A DNA stretch of 48,299 nt from Rhodospirillaceae bacterium. Its GTDB lineage: Bacteria > Pseudomonadota > Alphaproteobacteria > Reyranellales > Reyranellaceae. The position numbers and the translations under genes are program-made. Location of the stretch: assembly GCA_009772935.1 (NCBI GenBank), contig WOUR01000040.1, positions 1-48,299 on the forward strand. Direction: 5' to 3'. The notes under the pieces are model-generated. The model was not told where the DNA came from. It saw nothing but the letters and a program-made list of their open reading frames with translations, and made no database searches. Of the stretch, positions 16,423 to 24,204 are shown in pieces. The number at the start of each line of letters is the position of its first letter. Within the stretch, counting starts at the first letter, position 1.

Positions 16423-16614
16423 CTAAGCGCTCGTCCTGGTACGCCCCCGCATGCGACCGCCGTCAGCGGCACCCCGACCACCGACCGTCCGTGTCATGTC
16501 GGCCAGGGTCCCGAGGCGCACCAGTTGCGGTCGCGGGTAAGGCTTCTTCGTCCGCGCGATCTCGGCCGTGACGATCGCGTCTTCATCGTTCGCGTCGGCA
16601 GTTCGCTGGTTCAT
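16423..16614 (-). CDS. Candidate RiPP precursor with lasso-peptide-type leader motif
   Basis: A 63-residue peptide. Residues 26-41 are YPRPQLVRLGTLADMT, which fits the lasso leader pattern YxxPxLxxxGxxxxxT at every fixed position (Y26, P29, L31, G35, T41). The tail RTVGGRGAADGGRMRGRTRTSA would be the core. If the core begins at T43, the ring-closing D51 is residue 9; if T43 is the -2 Thr and G45 is residue 1, D51 is residue 7. Start ATG at 16614 follows GGGGAAG; an upstream ATG at 16668 lacks such a site. No PqqD-like, transglutaminase-like, asparagine-synthetase-like or exporter gene is in the window, so maturation is unproven. The lasso assignment is inference from the motif. Confidence 0.6.
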   Translation of the reverse strand: MNQRTADANDEDAIVTAEIARTKKPYPRPQLVRLGTLADMTRTVGGRGAADGGRMRGRTRTSA

Positions 16615-16709
16615 CGTGTTTCTTCCCCGTCGCCGCCAGGACCTGACTGAACGCAGATTTCGTTTCACCGCCTGATCCAGCCAATCGATCAGATCGTAGC
16701 GAAGACGCG

Positions 16710-16907
16710 ATGTCCAGCCCTCCCAAGCCGGTCCTCACGCCCAGAATGGCCCGCCTGCAAGCCCATAAAGCGAGGCGGCTGGCGTTCGAGATGCGGTCAC
16801 TGGACGATCGCGACAAGCTCTTGAGCTATGCCCGGGAAATGGACGAGTGTGCAGTCCAACTGGAAGCCGCCACCCCGGCCGGTCAGCTCCGGTCGGAATC
16901 GTCCTAG
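16710..16907 (+). CDS. Small helical hypothetical protein
   Basis: A possible 65-residue protein, MSSPPKPVLTPR followed by a long amphipathic helix (KARRLAFEMRSLDDRDKLLSYAREMDECAVQLEA). The pattern resembles small alphaproteobacterial proteins with one long helix of unknown role. The ribosome site is weak (GCGAAGACGCG). The stretches 16615-16709 and 16908-17072 around it hold no other gene I can support. Confidence 0.45.
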   Translation: MSSPPKPVLTPRMARLQAHKARRLAFEMRSLDDRDKLLSYAREMDECAVQLEAATPAGQLRSESS

Positions 16908-17072
16908 GAAGTCCCGACGCTCGCGAATCGCGGCAGTTCGCGCAAGCGAGACATCGAGACGGAGCGTGTCCCCCAGACGACGAAAGCAGGCGACAACGTC
17001 GCGCTTTTCCTCGCCGGCCGAAGCCCTTAGAACGGCCCGCTCGGGGGAACATCACCAACAGAGGACAAGCCC

Positions 17073-18584
17073 TTGAACGGTCGAACGATGGCGAATGCCA
17101 TCATGATGTCCGTCTCCATCCTGATCGGATTGATCTTCGCCGAGGGCGCCGCCCGCGTCCTGGCGGGATTGCCCCTCACCCAGCTCGAACTGCCCGTTCG
17201 CCTGGTGAACATCGGAAACGACACGACGGCGGAGCGCCTGGACGATGTCCCGCGCGCCGCCTCCGTGGAACGTGCCTGGTTCTTCAGCGATCCGCCGCCG
17301 CTGCCCAACCGCAAGCCGGTGCCGCCGGAGGCGATGGAACTCGACCGTGCGCTTCAGAAGGCGGGCACGCCGTTCCAGTCGCCGGAAGCCTTCAAGATCT
17401 GGAACTCGGTGTTGGTGGGCGATCCCTGCAAGAGTCCGTTCTTCGCCAACGCGCCGGGCTCGCTCGAACTCTTCGATCCCGAGGACGGCAAGCCCAACCC
17501 GCCCTTCCGCTTCAAGCCGAACACCACCTCGCCGATCGGGCTGGTGACCAACCAGCTGGGCTGGCGCGGACCACCGTTGGACTTCGCGCGCGGGCCAAAG
17601 ACGATCCGAATCGTGTTCGCCGGCGCGTCGACGACGGCGGACACGCACCAGATGCCGTACTCCTATCCGGAGTTCATCGCGCACTGGCTCAACCTGTGGG
17701 CGGCGAAGAACCGGCCCGACCTCAGGATCGAGGTCGCCAGCGCAGCTCGCGAATCCATCAACTCTGAGGGGATCGAGGCGATCGTCCGCACCGAGATCGT
17801 GCCGGCCCGGCCGGACCTGGTGATCTATCACGAGGGCGGCAACCAGTTCAGACTGGAAAGCCTGGTCGCATCGATGCCCCAGGGCGAGAAGCCGCAACCG
17901 CTGAAGCCGCGCGAACCGCCGGGCCCCGCCTGGCTCAACGTGCTGGCGCGTTACTCCGACATCGTGCGCCGCATCCAGACGCTGCGCGCCTCCGAAGATC
18001 TGCCATCCACGGGACTGGAGGCGCCCAAGCCCGACTACCAGCTCGCTTGGCCCACGAATCTCTCCGAGACCGACCCCGACATCGCGCGCAAGGACCTGCC
18101 GGTGTCGCTCACCCAGATCCTGGGCGACCTCGACCGGATCCAGGCCGACCTGAAGCCGATAGACGCAGAGCTCGCAGTCACCTCGTTCCTCTGGATGGTG
18201 AAGGACGGGCTGAAGCTCGACCCGGTCCGCAACCGCATGACCTGGGACTATCTCAATCTGTATATGTACCCTTGGCGCTATCGCGACCTCGAGCGGCTGG
18301 CCAACTTCCAGAACCGGGTGCTGAAGAAATACACGCAGGAGCGCGGCATCGATTTCATCGACGTCGCCGGCGCGATGCCCTTCGATCCCGACCTCTATGC
18401 CGACGGCGTCCACACGACCTATCCCGGCACCCGCATGAAGGGCTGGGTGATCCTGCAGCAGCTGGTCCCGCTGATCGAGGCGCGCCTCAAGTCGGGTGCC
18501 TGGCCGAAACCCGAGCCCGCGATGGAAAGCAGCCCGCCCTGGTTCAGGACGCCGCCGCGCCGCATCGAGGTCAACTGCAAGTAG
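17073..18584 (+). CDS. Membrane-anchored SGNH/GDSL-hydrolase-like protein
   Basis: A 503-residue protein with one N-terminal membrane helix (about 7-30) and an extracytoplasmic domain. SGNH blocks are visible: NQLGWRGPP near 160-168, S186 in FAGASTTAD (in place of GDS), N257 in HEGGNQF, and D444/H447 in YADGVHTT. So a full Ser-Asn-Asp-His set is present although block I is atypical. The family includes esterases and O-acyltransferase-linked proteins acting on polysaccharides or lipids; the substrate is unknown. Start is a TTG at 17073 supported by GAGGA seven bases upstream; an ATG at 17088 lacks a ribosome site. Confidence 0.75.
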   Translation: MNGRTMANAIMMSVSILIGLIFAEGAARVLAGLPLTQLELPVRLVNIGNDTTAERLDDVPRAASVERAWFFSDPPPLPNRKPVPPEAMELDRALQKAGTPFQSPEAFKIWNSVLVGDPCKSPFFANAPGSLELFDPEDGKPNPPFRFKPNTTSPIGLVTNQLGWRGPPLDFARGPKTIRIVFAGASTTADTHQMPYSYPEFIAHWLNLWAAKNRPDLRIEVASAARESINSEGIEAIVRTEIVPARPDLVIYHEGGNQFRLESLVASMPQGEKPQPLKPREPPGPAWLNVLARYSDIVRRIQTLRASEDLPSTGLEAPKPDYQLAWPTNLSETDPDIARKDLPVSLTQILGDLDRIQADLKPIDAELAVTSFLWMVKDGLKLDPVRNRMTWDYLNLYMYPWRYRDLERLANFQNRVLKKYTQERGIDFIDVAGAMPFDPDLYADGVHTTYPGTRMKGWVILQQLVPLIEARLKSGAWPKPEPAMESSPPWFRTPPRRIEVNCK

Positions 18585-18786
18585 CGAAGGCGCCATCGCG
18601 GCGCAGTCCACCCGAGCAGAGTGCCTTCGTCGGCGGCCATTTCTTCGCGTCGTGAGGCAACCTTTTGCCGCCGCATCACAACGCCGTGAGTATCTGCAGT
18701 GGCTTGGAAACCGCTTTCACATCCCTGCGTAGTACACCGCAGCAACCGGCGTTTTGTGGTTGCGGCTACGGAGCGGGAAACTGGAC

Positions 18787-19608
18787 ATGTCAGTCAACGG
18801 CCAACTCAAGCAGCTTATGGTCGACAACCTGAAGGACTGCGCGCTGATATTGCTCGATACGGACGGCAAGGTGCTGAGCTGGAATGCCGGCGCGAGGAAT
18901 CTGCTGGGCTATGAAGAGGCTCAGGCGGTCGGGCAGCCGTATGCCAGGATCGTGCCGCCCGAGGCTCGCGACCAAAACGGCGCACCGCTGTCCCTGACCA
19001 TCGCCCGACGGACCGGCCGGCACGCAGAAATCGGTCAGCGCACACACAGCAACGGCCTGGACATGGAGTTGCTTGAGGTCGTCATCCCGTTGCGCGATCC
19101 CCAGCACAAACTGGTGGCCTTCGGTCTAATGATGCAGTCGGTCGAGGCTGCAAGGCGGGCCGCGCACGTGCCCCGCCCACGGCCGACCGTCGGGGCTGAC
19201 GCCTCGCTTCCCACTGTGCTTCTGGTCGATGACGACGACCATGTCCGAACGACGGCCGAGCATATGCTCAAAGAGCTGAACTACGAGGTGATCGCGGTGG
19301 CGAGTGGCGCGGAAGCGCTCGAATTACTGAGACGCGACGAGGATATCGACGTGCTCTTCACCGACGTGGTCATGCCGGGCATGGCGGGCGGCGAGCTTGC
19401 GGAGCAGGCGCGACTGCTCCGACCCAACCTGAAGATCCTCTTCACTTCGGGCTATTTCGGACACGCGCTGATCCAGAAGGGCAACATCGCTCCCACCGCA
19501 AATCTGCTCGTGAAGCCCTATCGCCCGCGGGACCTCGCCAGGAAGTTGCAGATCATCCTGGCGGACGACGCCTCAAGATCGGACGATCTTCTGTCGGACG
19601 GGGCGTAA
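18787..19608 (+). CDS. PAS domain fused to a C-terminal receiver
   Basis: A 273-residue soluble protein. Residues about 8-120 form a PAS domain (ALILLDTDGKVLSWNAGARNLLGY). Residues about 143-262 form a receiver: VLLVDDDD at 144-151, phosphoacceptor D193 in FTDVVMPGM, T220 in FTSGYF and K243 in LVKPY. There is no kinase core or DNA-binding domain, so it probably relays or senses a signal for a separate histidine kinase. The ATG at 18787 follows GGAGCGGGAAA. The 200 bases upstream hold no feature I could recognise. Confidence 0.85.
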   Translation: MSVNGQLKQLMVDNLKDCALILLDTDGKVLSWNAGARNLLGYEEAQAVGQPYARIVPPEARDQNGAPLSLTIARRTGRHAEIGQRTHSNGLDMELLEVVIPLRDPQHKLVAFGLMMQSVEAARRAAHVPRPRPTVGADASLPTVLLVDDDDHVRTTAEHMLKELNYEVIAVASGAEALELLRRDEDIDVLFTDVVMPGMAGGELAEQARLLRPNLKILFTSGYFGHALIQKGNIAPTANLLVKPYRPRDLARKLQIILADDASRSDDLLSDGA

Positions 19609-19748
19609 CGTCAGGGGGCACGGGACAAGCACGGCCTGCCAACCCCGGACCGCCGTTCGGCTGGATCCCTCCACGGCGGCGATTGCCACACTCCCGGCGC
19701 GCGGGGCATGGTGCCCGCCACGCCGCAGGCGGCGACGGGGAGAGACAC

Positions 19749-20204
19749 GTGACGACCTTGGGCAACATTCTGTGGCACATCCCGTTCCTCGGGTTCCTGA
19801 CCGCGGCCTTCTACTGGTTGCTTGGCCTGCTGCTCACCCTGCTGGTCGTCACCGCGCCGCTCGGGCTCGGGCTCATGGAGTTCGGCAAGTTCCTGCTGGC
19901 GCCGTTCGGCAATGAGATGGTGAGTAAGTCGGACCTCGACATTCCGCAGAACCCGCTATGGCGCGCCTACTCGACGCTGGTGATGCTCCTCTACCTGCCG
20001 TTCGGTGTGGTGTTTGTCGTCCTGAACGCGATCCAGGTGTTCGCCCTTTGCCTGTCGATCGTCGGCATCCCGGTCGCCCTGGTGATCGCCAAGTCGCTGG
20101 GCACGGTGCTCAATCCGGTGAACAAGGTCTGCGTTCCCTCGGAAGTCGCCGAGGAAATGGCGAGGCGCAACGCCCGCGCCGAGATCGACCGGCGCCAAGG
20201 CTGA
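19749..20204 (+). CDS. YccF-family inner-membrane protein
   Basis: A 151-residue protein with the YccF pattern: a first helix pair (about 7-45, LGNILWHIPFLGFLTAAFYWLLGLLLTLL), the conserved PLGLGLMEFGKFLLAPFGNEMV block, then a second helix pair (about 75-118) ending VGIPVALVIAKSLG. Function of the family is not established. Start is a GTG at 19749 with GGGGAG eight bases upstream; the longer frame begins inside a low-content region. It stands alone, with 140 bases before it. Confidence 0.85.
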   Translation: MTTLGNILWHIPFLGFLTAAFYWLLGLLLTLLVVTAPLGLGLMEFGKFLLAPFGNEMVSKSDLDIPQNPLWRAYSTLVMLLYLPFGVVFVVLNAIQVFALCLSIVGIPVALVIAKSLGTVLNPVNKVCVPSEVAEEMARRNARAEIDRRQG

Positions 20205-20228
20205 TACTGACCAGATAAGAAAGCGCGT

Positions 20229-20399
20229 TCAGCAGGGCGCGGTATCCCGGGCGGGCTCCCGAATCACGATGTTGCGCTGCTGCGCCAGCTCTTCGGCCAG
20301 GCGCTTCTCGGCATAGGCGCGCTGCGCCTCATCGAGTTGGCCGCTCGCAAGCTGCTTGGTCAGGTTCTCGATATTCTTTCGGCGGATGAAGTCCTGCAT
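20229..20399 (-). CDS. Small hypothetical helical protein (56 residues)
   Basis: MQDFIRRKNIENLTKQLASG starts a 56-residue protein ending in DTAPC, with a strong GGAGGGCG ribosome site ahead of the ATG at 20399. The sequence is one charged helix (LDEAQRAYAEKRLAEELAQQR). Similar short helical proteins are common in alphaproteobacteria without known role. Codon use fits the neighbours. It is convergent with the YccF gene. Confidence 0.6.
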   Translation of the reverse strand: MQDFIRRKNIENLTKQLASGQLDEAQRAYAEKRLAEELAQQRNIVIREPARDTAPC

Positions 20400-20501
20400 G
20401 TGATGCGCCCTCCGGCTGGACTACCAGTCCCATGGAACGCTCATACCGACTGCATTGCAACTGCCCGAGGAGGCACCGAGATATGCGCCAGTGCGAGGGT
20501 G

Positions 20502-20600
20502 TCAGGCGCTGAACGCCGCGCCCAGCGCACCGATTAGACCGCCCAGCAACACGAGATAAGCGAAGGTCGCGAGAAGAAGTTGGCGAGAGCTGTCGTCCAT
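20502..20600 (-). CDS. Possible 32-residue single-span membrane peptide
   Basis: MDDSSRQLLLATFAYLVLLG continues to GALGAAFSA: a short polar N-terminus and one membrane helix. The ATG at 20600 has only GGGGTACC upstream. The same frame is open to a TTG at 20723 that would add a twin-arginine-like segment (RRSFVAAAVAGTVCASPSFA), but that TTG has no ribosome site. Both forms are uncertain. The region 20601-20837 otherwise shows no gene. Confidence 0.35.
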   Translation of the reverse strand: MDDSSRQLLLATFAYLVLLGGLIGALGAAFSA

Positions 20601-20837
20601 GTCGGTACCCCGTGGCGTTTCATTGTTTGAGTTCAGATACGGGAAAGCGAACGACGGCGACGCGCAGACAGTTCCGGCGACGGCCGCCGCGACGAACGAT
20701 CGCCGCGAGGCGTGTCCTGCCAATCACACGCGCGGCCCCAGACCGCGACGCGCTTTCGTCGGATCACAGGCAAACGTGCGCCCCTTCAAATGCGCGGCGC
20801 CTGCGCATTCGGGTGCTCGATTCGCCGGCCCCGCTCG

Positions 20838-21203
20838 CTATTCGACGGGACGGACCTTCCGGGGCGGCATGGATTGCGCAATTTTGAACTCCTTCCGGAG
20901 TTCGGGGATCGTCAGCATTCCCGGGCGCAGCAGCAGGCGCGCGACGCCGGAATTGCGACGGTTTTCCTCGGGCCAGATCGCACGGCGCGCCAGCGCCCGG
21001 GAGTCATCATACTTTCCCGCACGGAGCGCGATGATCGACGCCGCGAGGCAGCGTTGCTCCCATTCGCCGAACGCGCCAACGCCGAGTTCCAGCGCGTCGA
21101 GGATCCGGGTGATGGCGTCGATGGCCATCGCCTTCTTGTCTTCGGAAGCCAGCCCTTCGGACGAGAGGGCGAGCGATTTGCGGAGTGTTTCGATATCGGA
21201 CAT
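20838..21203 (-). CDS. Hypothetical protein, 121 residues
   Basis: Starts MSDIETLRKSLALSSEGLAS with AGGAAACG ahead of the ATG. It is predicted mostly helical; LGVGAFGEWEQRCLAASIIALRAGKYDDSRALARRAIWPEE in the middle resembles a helical repeat. No signal peptide, membrane span or known motif is visible. It sits alone between a small membrane peptide and the LysR gene on the same strand. I do not recognise the family. Confidence 0.6.
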   Translation of the reverse strand: MSDIETLRKSLALSSEGLASEDKKAMAIDAITRILDALELGVGAFGEWEQRCLAASIIALRAGKYDDSRALARRAIWPEENRRNSGVARLLLRPGMLTIPELRKEFKIAQSMPPRKVRPVE

Positions 21204-21304
21204 CGGCGTTTCCTAACCCATATGGCGCGGCTGCGCATGAGGTGTGATGTCTCGTCCGTCACCGGCAGTCTCGCGCGGGCCTGCAAAAAGACGAGCGCGG
21301 CCGC

Positions 21305-22210
21305 TCACGATCTGGCCTTCCGGCCGAGTTCGCGGGCCAAGCCGACGAATCCCTTGAGGGCGGCGGAGGGATTGCGCCGGCCGGGGTAATAGAGGGAGAG
21401 GTCGGCGATCGGCGGTGTCCAGTCGTCGAGCAAGCGCACGAGGCGGCCGGCGGCGATGTCGTCGCGCACATCCTGCTCCAGGAAGAAGCCGATGCCCACC
21501 CCCTGCAGTACCGCCAGGCGCGCAAGGCTGGCTTCATCCAGCGTGATCGGCCCGTTCACCTCGATCGCAAGGGTCTCCCCGCGCCTCTCGAAATGCCACC
21601 GCAACAGCGCGCCATTGGGCAGGCGGGTGCGGATGCAGCGATGCCGGCCGAGGTCCATCGGCGCCTGCGGCGTGCCGTGCTGCGCCAGATAGGCCGGGGA
21701 TGCCACGACGGCGTGACGCTGCGGCCGGCCGAGCGGAACGGCGATCATGTCGGCGGGCACCAGGTCCGCGCGGCGCACGCCGAGATCGAAGCCCTCGGCC
21801 ACGATGTCGACCAGCCGGCCCTCGGTCACGAGGTCGACATGCACTGCTGGATGGCGGCGCAGGAATTCCAGGACCAGCGGCTCCATGATCTCGCGCGCGC
21901 CCGCAGGGAAGCCGTTGATGCGCAGTGTCCCCGAGGGTGTCGCCTGCTGCGCGCGGACCGTCTCCATCGCGCCGTAAAGGTCGCGCAGGGCAGGGCCCGC
22001 CTGCTCGACGAAGGCGCGGCCGGCGTCCGTGAGCGACACGCTGCGTGTCGTCCGGTTGAACAGACGCACGCCCACCCGCATCTCGAGCTTCGCCACGGCA
22101 TTGCTCAGCGCGGTCGTCGACAGGCCGAGCGTCCGGGCGGCGCCCCGGAACGAGCCCTCGCGGGCAACGGCGAGGGCGGCGTCGAACTCGCCCAGCCCGA
22201 CACCGTTCAT
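21305..22210 (-). CDS. LysR-family transcription regulator
   Basis: A 301-residue protein. The N-terminal winged helix (about 1-65) has the LysR signature SFRGAARTLGLSTTALSNAVAKLEMRVGVRLFNRTTRSVSLTDAG, and the rest is the periplasmic-binding-like effector domain (about 90-295). It is transcribed away from the NTF2/SDR pair, 109 bases apart, the usual arrangement in which the regulator controls the divergent operon. The inverted repeat CCGATTA/TAATCGG in the gap is a possible binding site. The inducer is unknown. Confidence 0.9.
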   Translation of the reverse strand: MNGVGLGEFDAALAVAREGSFRGAARTLGLSTTALSNAVAKLEMRVGVRLFNRTTRSVSLTDAGRAFVEQAGPALRDLYGAMETVRAQQATPSGTLRINGFPAGAREIMEPLVLEFLRRHPAVHVDLVTEGRLVDIVAEGFDLGVRRADLVPADMIAVPLGRPQRHAVVASPAYLAQHGTPQAPMDLGRHRCIRTRLPNGALLRWHFERRGETLAIEVNGPITLDEASLARLAVLQGVGIGFFLEQDVRDDIAAGRLVRLLDDWTPPIADLSLYYPGRRNPSAALKGFVGLARELGRKARS

Positions 22211-22221
22211 CGCACTTTGTT

Positions 22222-22264
22222 CCGATTATCGTGACGACTCATCCCTTTTTGTCCCACTAATCGG
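22222..22264. promoter_or_regulatory. Inverted repeat between the LysR gene and its divergent target
   Basis: CCGATTA at 22222-22228 and TAATCGG at 22258-22264 are exact inverted copies. The spacing of about three helical turns suits two sites of a LysR tetramer. Within it TTTTTGTCCCACTAATC resembles promoter-type sequence but no clear -10/-35 pair was assigned. Confidence 0.4.
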
Positions 22265-22319
22265 GATTTCCGTACAGGCCTACATCGAGCGGGACAGACA
22301 CACGCGGAAGGAAACGATC

Positions 22320-22643
22320 ATGAACCTGCCAGCTCCCGTAAGAACCTATTTCGACGCCGACAAGGGTCCGCCCGACAGGGCACCCCTCACCGCCTTCGCG
22401 CCCAATGCCGTCGTCGAAGACGAGGGTCATACGCATGTTGGTCATGCGGCCATCGAGGCGTGGTGGCGCGCGAGCAAGGCCCAATACGAGGCCACCGCCG
22501 AGCCGTTGGATGTTCGCGAGGAGCAGGATCGCATCATCGTCCGCGCCAAAGTGACGGGAGCGTTTCCCGGCAGTCCGATTGTCCTGGCCTTCTCCTTCCG
22601 GCTCATGAACGGCCAGATCACGGACCTGAGGATCGGCGCATGA
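22320..22643 (+). CDS. NTF2/SnoaL-like small protein
   Basis: A 107-residue single-domain protein with the SnoaL-like layout: N-terminal helix, LTAFAPNAVVEDEGHTHVGHAAIEAWWR (about 25-50), then beta strands ending FSFRLMNGQITDLRIG. Such proteins are cyclases, isomerases or ligand-binding helpers; no catalytic set can be assigned. The ATG at 22320 follows GGAAGGAAAC. It overlaps the SDR gene by ATGA, and the pair is likely one operon under the divergent LysR regulator. Confidence 0.85.
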   Translation: MNLPAPVRTYFDADKGPPDRAPLTAFAPNAVVEDEGHTHVGHAAIEAWWRASKAQYEATAEPLDVREEQDRIIVRAKVTGAFPGSPIVLAFSFRLMNGQITDLRIGA

Positions 22644-23419
22644 GCGGCTTCCTCCAGCTCGAGGGCAAGCGGGCGCTGATCACGTCGGGCACGCGCGGCG
22701 CCGGCGCGGCGACGGTTGCGCTCTTTTCCGACCTCGGCGCGCGCGTGCTCACGACGGCGCGCTCGCGGCCCGACGGGATGCCGGCGTCCATGTTCGCCGC
22801 CGCCGATCTCACGACCGCGCAGGGCTGCGCCGACCTCGCGGCGGCGGCGCGGGAGCGCCTGGGCGAAATCGACATCGTCGTTCACATGCTGGGCGGCTCG
22901 AGCGCCCCGGCCGGCGGCTTTGCGGCTCTGGGCGATGCCGACTGGGCCCGGGAGATCGACCTCAACCTGATGCCCGCGGTGCGGCTCGACCGCGCGCTGC
23001 TGCCGGCCATGGTCGAACGGGGAAGCGGCGTCGTGATCCACGTCACCTCGATCCAGAGCGCCCTGCCTCTGCCCGACGCGACGACGGCCTACGCCGCCGC
23101 CAAGGCTGCGCTCTCGACCTACAGCAAGAGCCTCTCGAAGGAGGTCTCGCCCAAGGGCGTGAGGATCGTGCGCGTGTCGCCGGGCTGGATCGAGACCGAA
23201 GCCGCCGTCCGGCTGACCGAGCGGATCGCCCGCGACGCGGGCGTCGACCGCGACGGCGGCAAGGCGATCGTCATGAAAGCACTGGGCGGCATCCCCCTCG
23301 GCCGGCCGTCGACGCCGGCAGAAGTCGCGAACCTCATCGCCTTCCTCGCCTCCGACCGCGCCTCGAGCATCACCGGCACGGAATACGTCATCGACGGCGG
23401 CACGATCCCGACGGCCTGA
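22640..23419 (+). CDS. Short-chain dehydrogenase/reductase (SDR)
   Basis: A 259-residue classical SDR. The dinucleotide motif is TSGTRGAGAAT (residues 15-25), a variant of TGxxxGxG with Ser replacing the first Gly; the catalytic tetrad N109, S137, Y151, K155 (YAAAK) is complete. GGSSAP near 85 and the C-terminal EYVIDGG are standard. It should oxidise or reduce a small alcohol or ketone with NAD(P). The substrate is unknown; pairing with an NTF2-like protein suggests a small catabolic step or antibiotic-style tailoring. Confidence 0.92.
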   Translation: MSGFLQLEGKRALITSGTRGAGAATVALFSDLGARVLTTARSRPDGMPASMFAAADLTTAQGCADLAAAARERLGEIDIVVHMLGGSSAPAGGFAALGDADWAREIDLNLMPAVRLDRALLPAMVERGSGVVIHVTSIQSALPLPDATTAYAAAKAALSTYSKSLSKEVSPKGVRIVRVSPGWIETEAAVRLTERIARDAGVDRDGGKAIVMKALGGIPLGRPSTPAEVANLIAFLASDRASSITGTEYVIDGGTIPTA

Positions 23420-23450
23420 GGGGACGTTTCATGCCCTACGCACCGCCCGA

Positions 23451-23595
23451 GCAGGCTGTTGAAATAGGTCTTTCGGAAGCGCTGGAGAGCAACATTGTTA
23501 CGCCAACGCTCACCGCGGCACAGGATTCAAGGGCTGCGACATTCGTTTCATTTGTTTCGTTTATTCGTCCTGACTCCGACTTTTCAACGTCTTGC
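23451..23595 (+). repeat. Short dispersed repeat with inverted ends, copy B
   Basis: A 145-base segment aligned over its whole length with 10492-10328 (minus strand). Matching blocks include GGCTGTTG, AATAGG, TTCGGAAG, AACATTGTT, ACCG, GCACAG, the TTTCGTTT run and GTGACTCC/TGACTCC. The ends GCAGGCTGTTGAAAT and GCAAGACGTTGAAAA (reverse) are imperfect inverted repeats. It fills the space between the convergent SDR and OhrR-like genes. CTAG at 23595-23598 supplies the OhrR-like stop on the minus strand. A 55-codon frame (23431-23598) crosses it but is probably not a gene. Confidence 0.6.
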
Positions 23596-24074
23596 TAGCT
23601 GCCGGAGAGGTCCCAGCCACCAATTTTATCATAGATCGCATCGCGGAGGTGCCGGATATCGGCATTCAGGACCGCCAGGCGCTGCGCCGTCTCACCTGAA
23701 AACGAAAGCAGCGCGTCGCCCAGACAGCCTGCCCTGGTGCGCAACGCATGACCCTTTTCGGTCAGCTGCACGAAGACCTGCCGCTCGTTCTCCGGATTGC
23801 GCGCCCGATGGACCAGGCCCGCCTCTGCGAGGCGCTTCAGCAGGGGCGTGAGCGTGCTGGACTCGAGCCCCAGCCGATCGGCGATGGTGCCGACGTTCTG
23901 CCGGTCCTCCCGCCACAGCACATTGAGCACGAGATACTGCGGATAGGTCAGCCCCAGATCGTCCAGCAACGGCTTGTAGGCGCGCTGGATCGCCATGTTC
24001 GCCGAATAGATCGAGTAGCAGAGCTGATCCTCGAGCGGGACCGGCGCGCCTTTCACGGACCTTGGTTTCTTCAT
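23595..24074 (-). CDS. MarR-family regulator, OhrR-like peroxide sensor
   Basis: A 159-residue winged-helix regulator. The N-terminus LEDQLCYSIYSANMAIQRAYKPLLDDLGLTYPQYLVL is diagnostic for OhrR, with the reactive Cys at residue 19. A second Cys at 117 (RAGCLGD) could make the intersubunit disulphide of two-Cys OhrR proteins. OhrR represses until organic hydroperoxide or HOCl oxidises its Cys. Here the divergent gene is a GMC oxidoreductase, not the usual ohr. Two identical 10-base palindromes lie between them. Its ATG has GGAGGCGAGC upstream. Confidence 0.9.
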   Translation of the reverse strand: MKKPRSVKGAPVPLEDQLCYSIYSANMAIQRAYKPLLDDLGLTYPQYLVLNVLWREDRQNVGTIADRLGLESSTLTPLLKRLAEAGLVHRARNPENERQVFVQLTEKGHALRTRAGCLGDALLSFSGETAQRLAVLNADIRHLRDAIYDKIGGWDLSGS

Positions 24075-24102
24075 GCTCGCCTCCTGGCCTGGCCGGTAAC
24101 AC

Positions 24103-24166
24103 TATCGCGATAAGTATTACCGTTGACAAGTATCCTGGCGAGACCCAGCTAATACATATCGCGATA
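24103..24166. promoter_or_regulatory. Twin TATCGCGATA palindromes between the OhrR-like and GMC genes
   Basis: TATCGCGATA occurs at 24103-24112 and 24157-24166, each a perfect 10-base palindrome with AT-rich flanks, centres 54 bases apart. TTGACA at 24123-24128 lies between them, facing the GMC gene. One site is close to each start codon, so one regulator could control both genes, as MarR/OhrR proteins usually do. Confidence 0.55.
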
Positions 24167-24204
24167 ACATTTGTTGTCGTATCAAAAGACGAGGAGCTGC
24201 ACTC

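Noticed and set aside
20504..20723. 73-codon frame with twin-arginine-like signal
   Set aside because: It needs a TTG start without a ribosome site; only the 32-residue inner part starting at 20600 was kept, with low confidence.
23431..23598. A 55-codon frame with a fair ribosome site (GAGGGGA) downstream of the SDR gene
   Set aside because: It lies almost wholly in repeat copy B. Comparing copies A and B codon by codon, changes fall at positions 1 and 2 as often as at 3, so there is no sign of protein-level selection.
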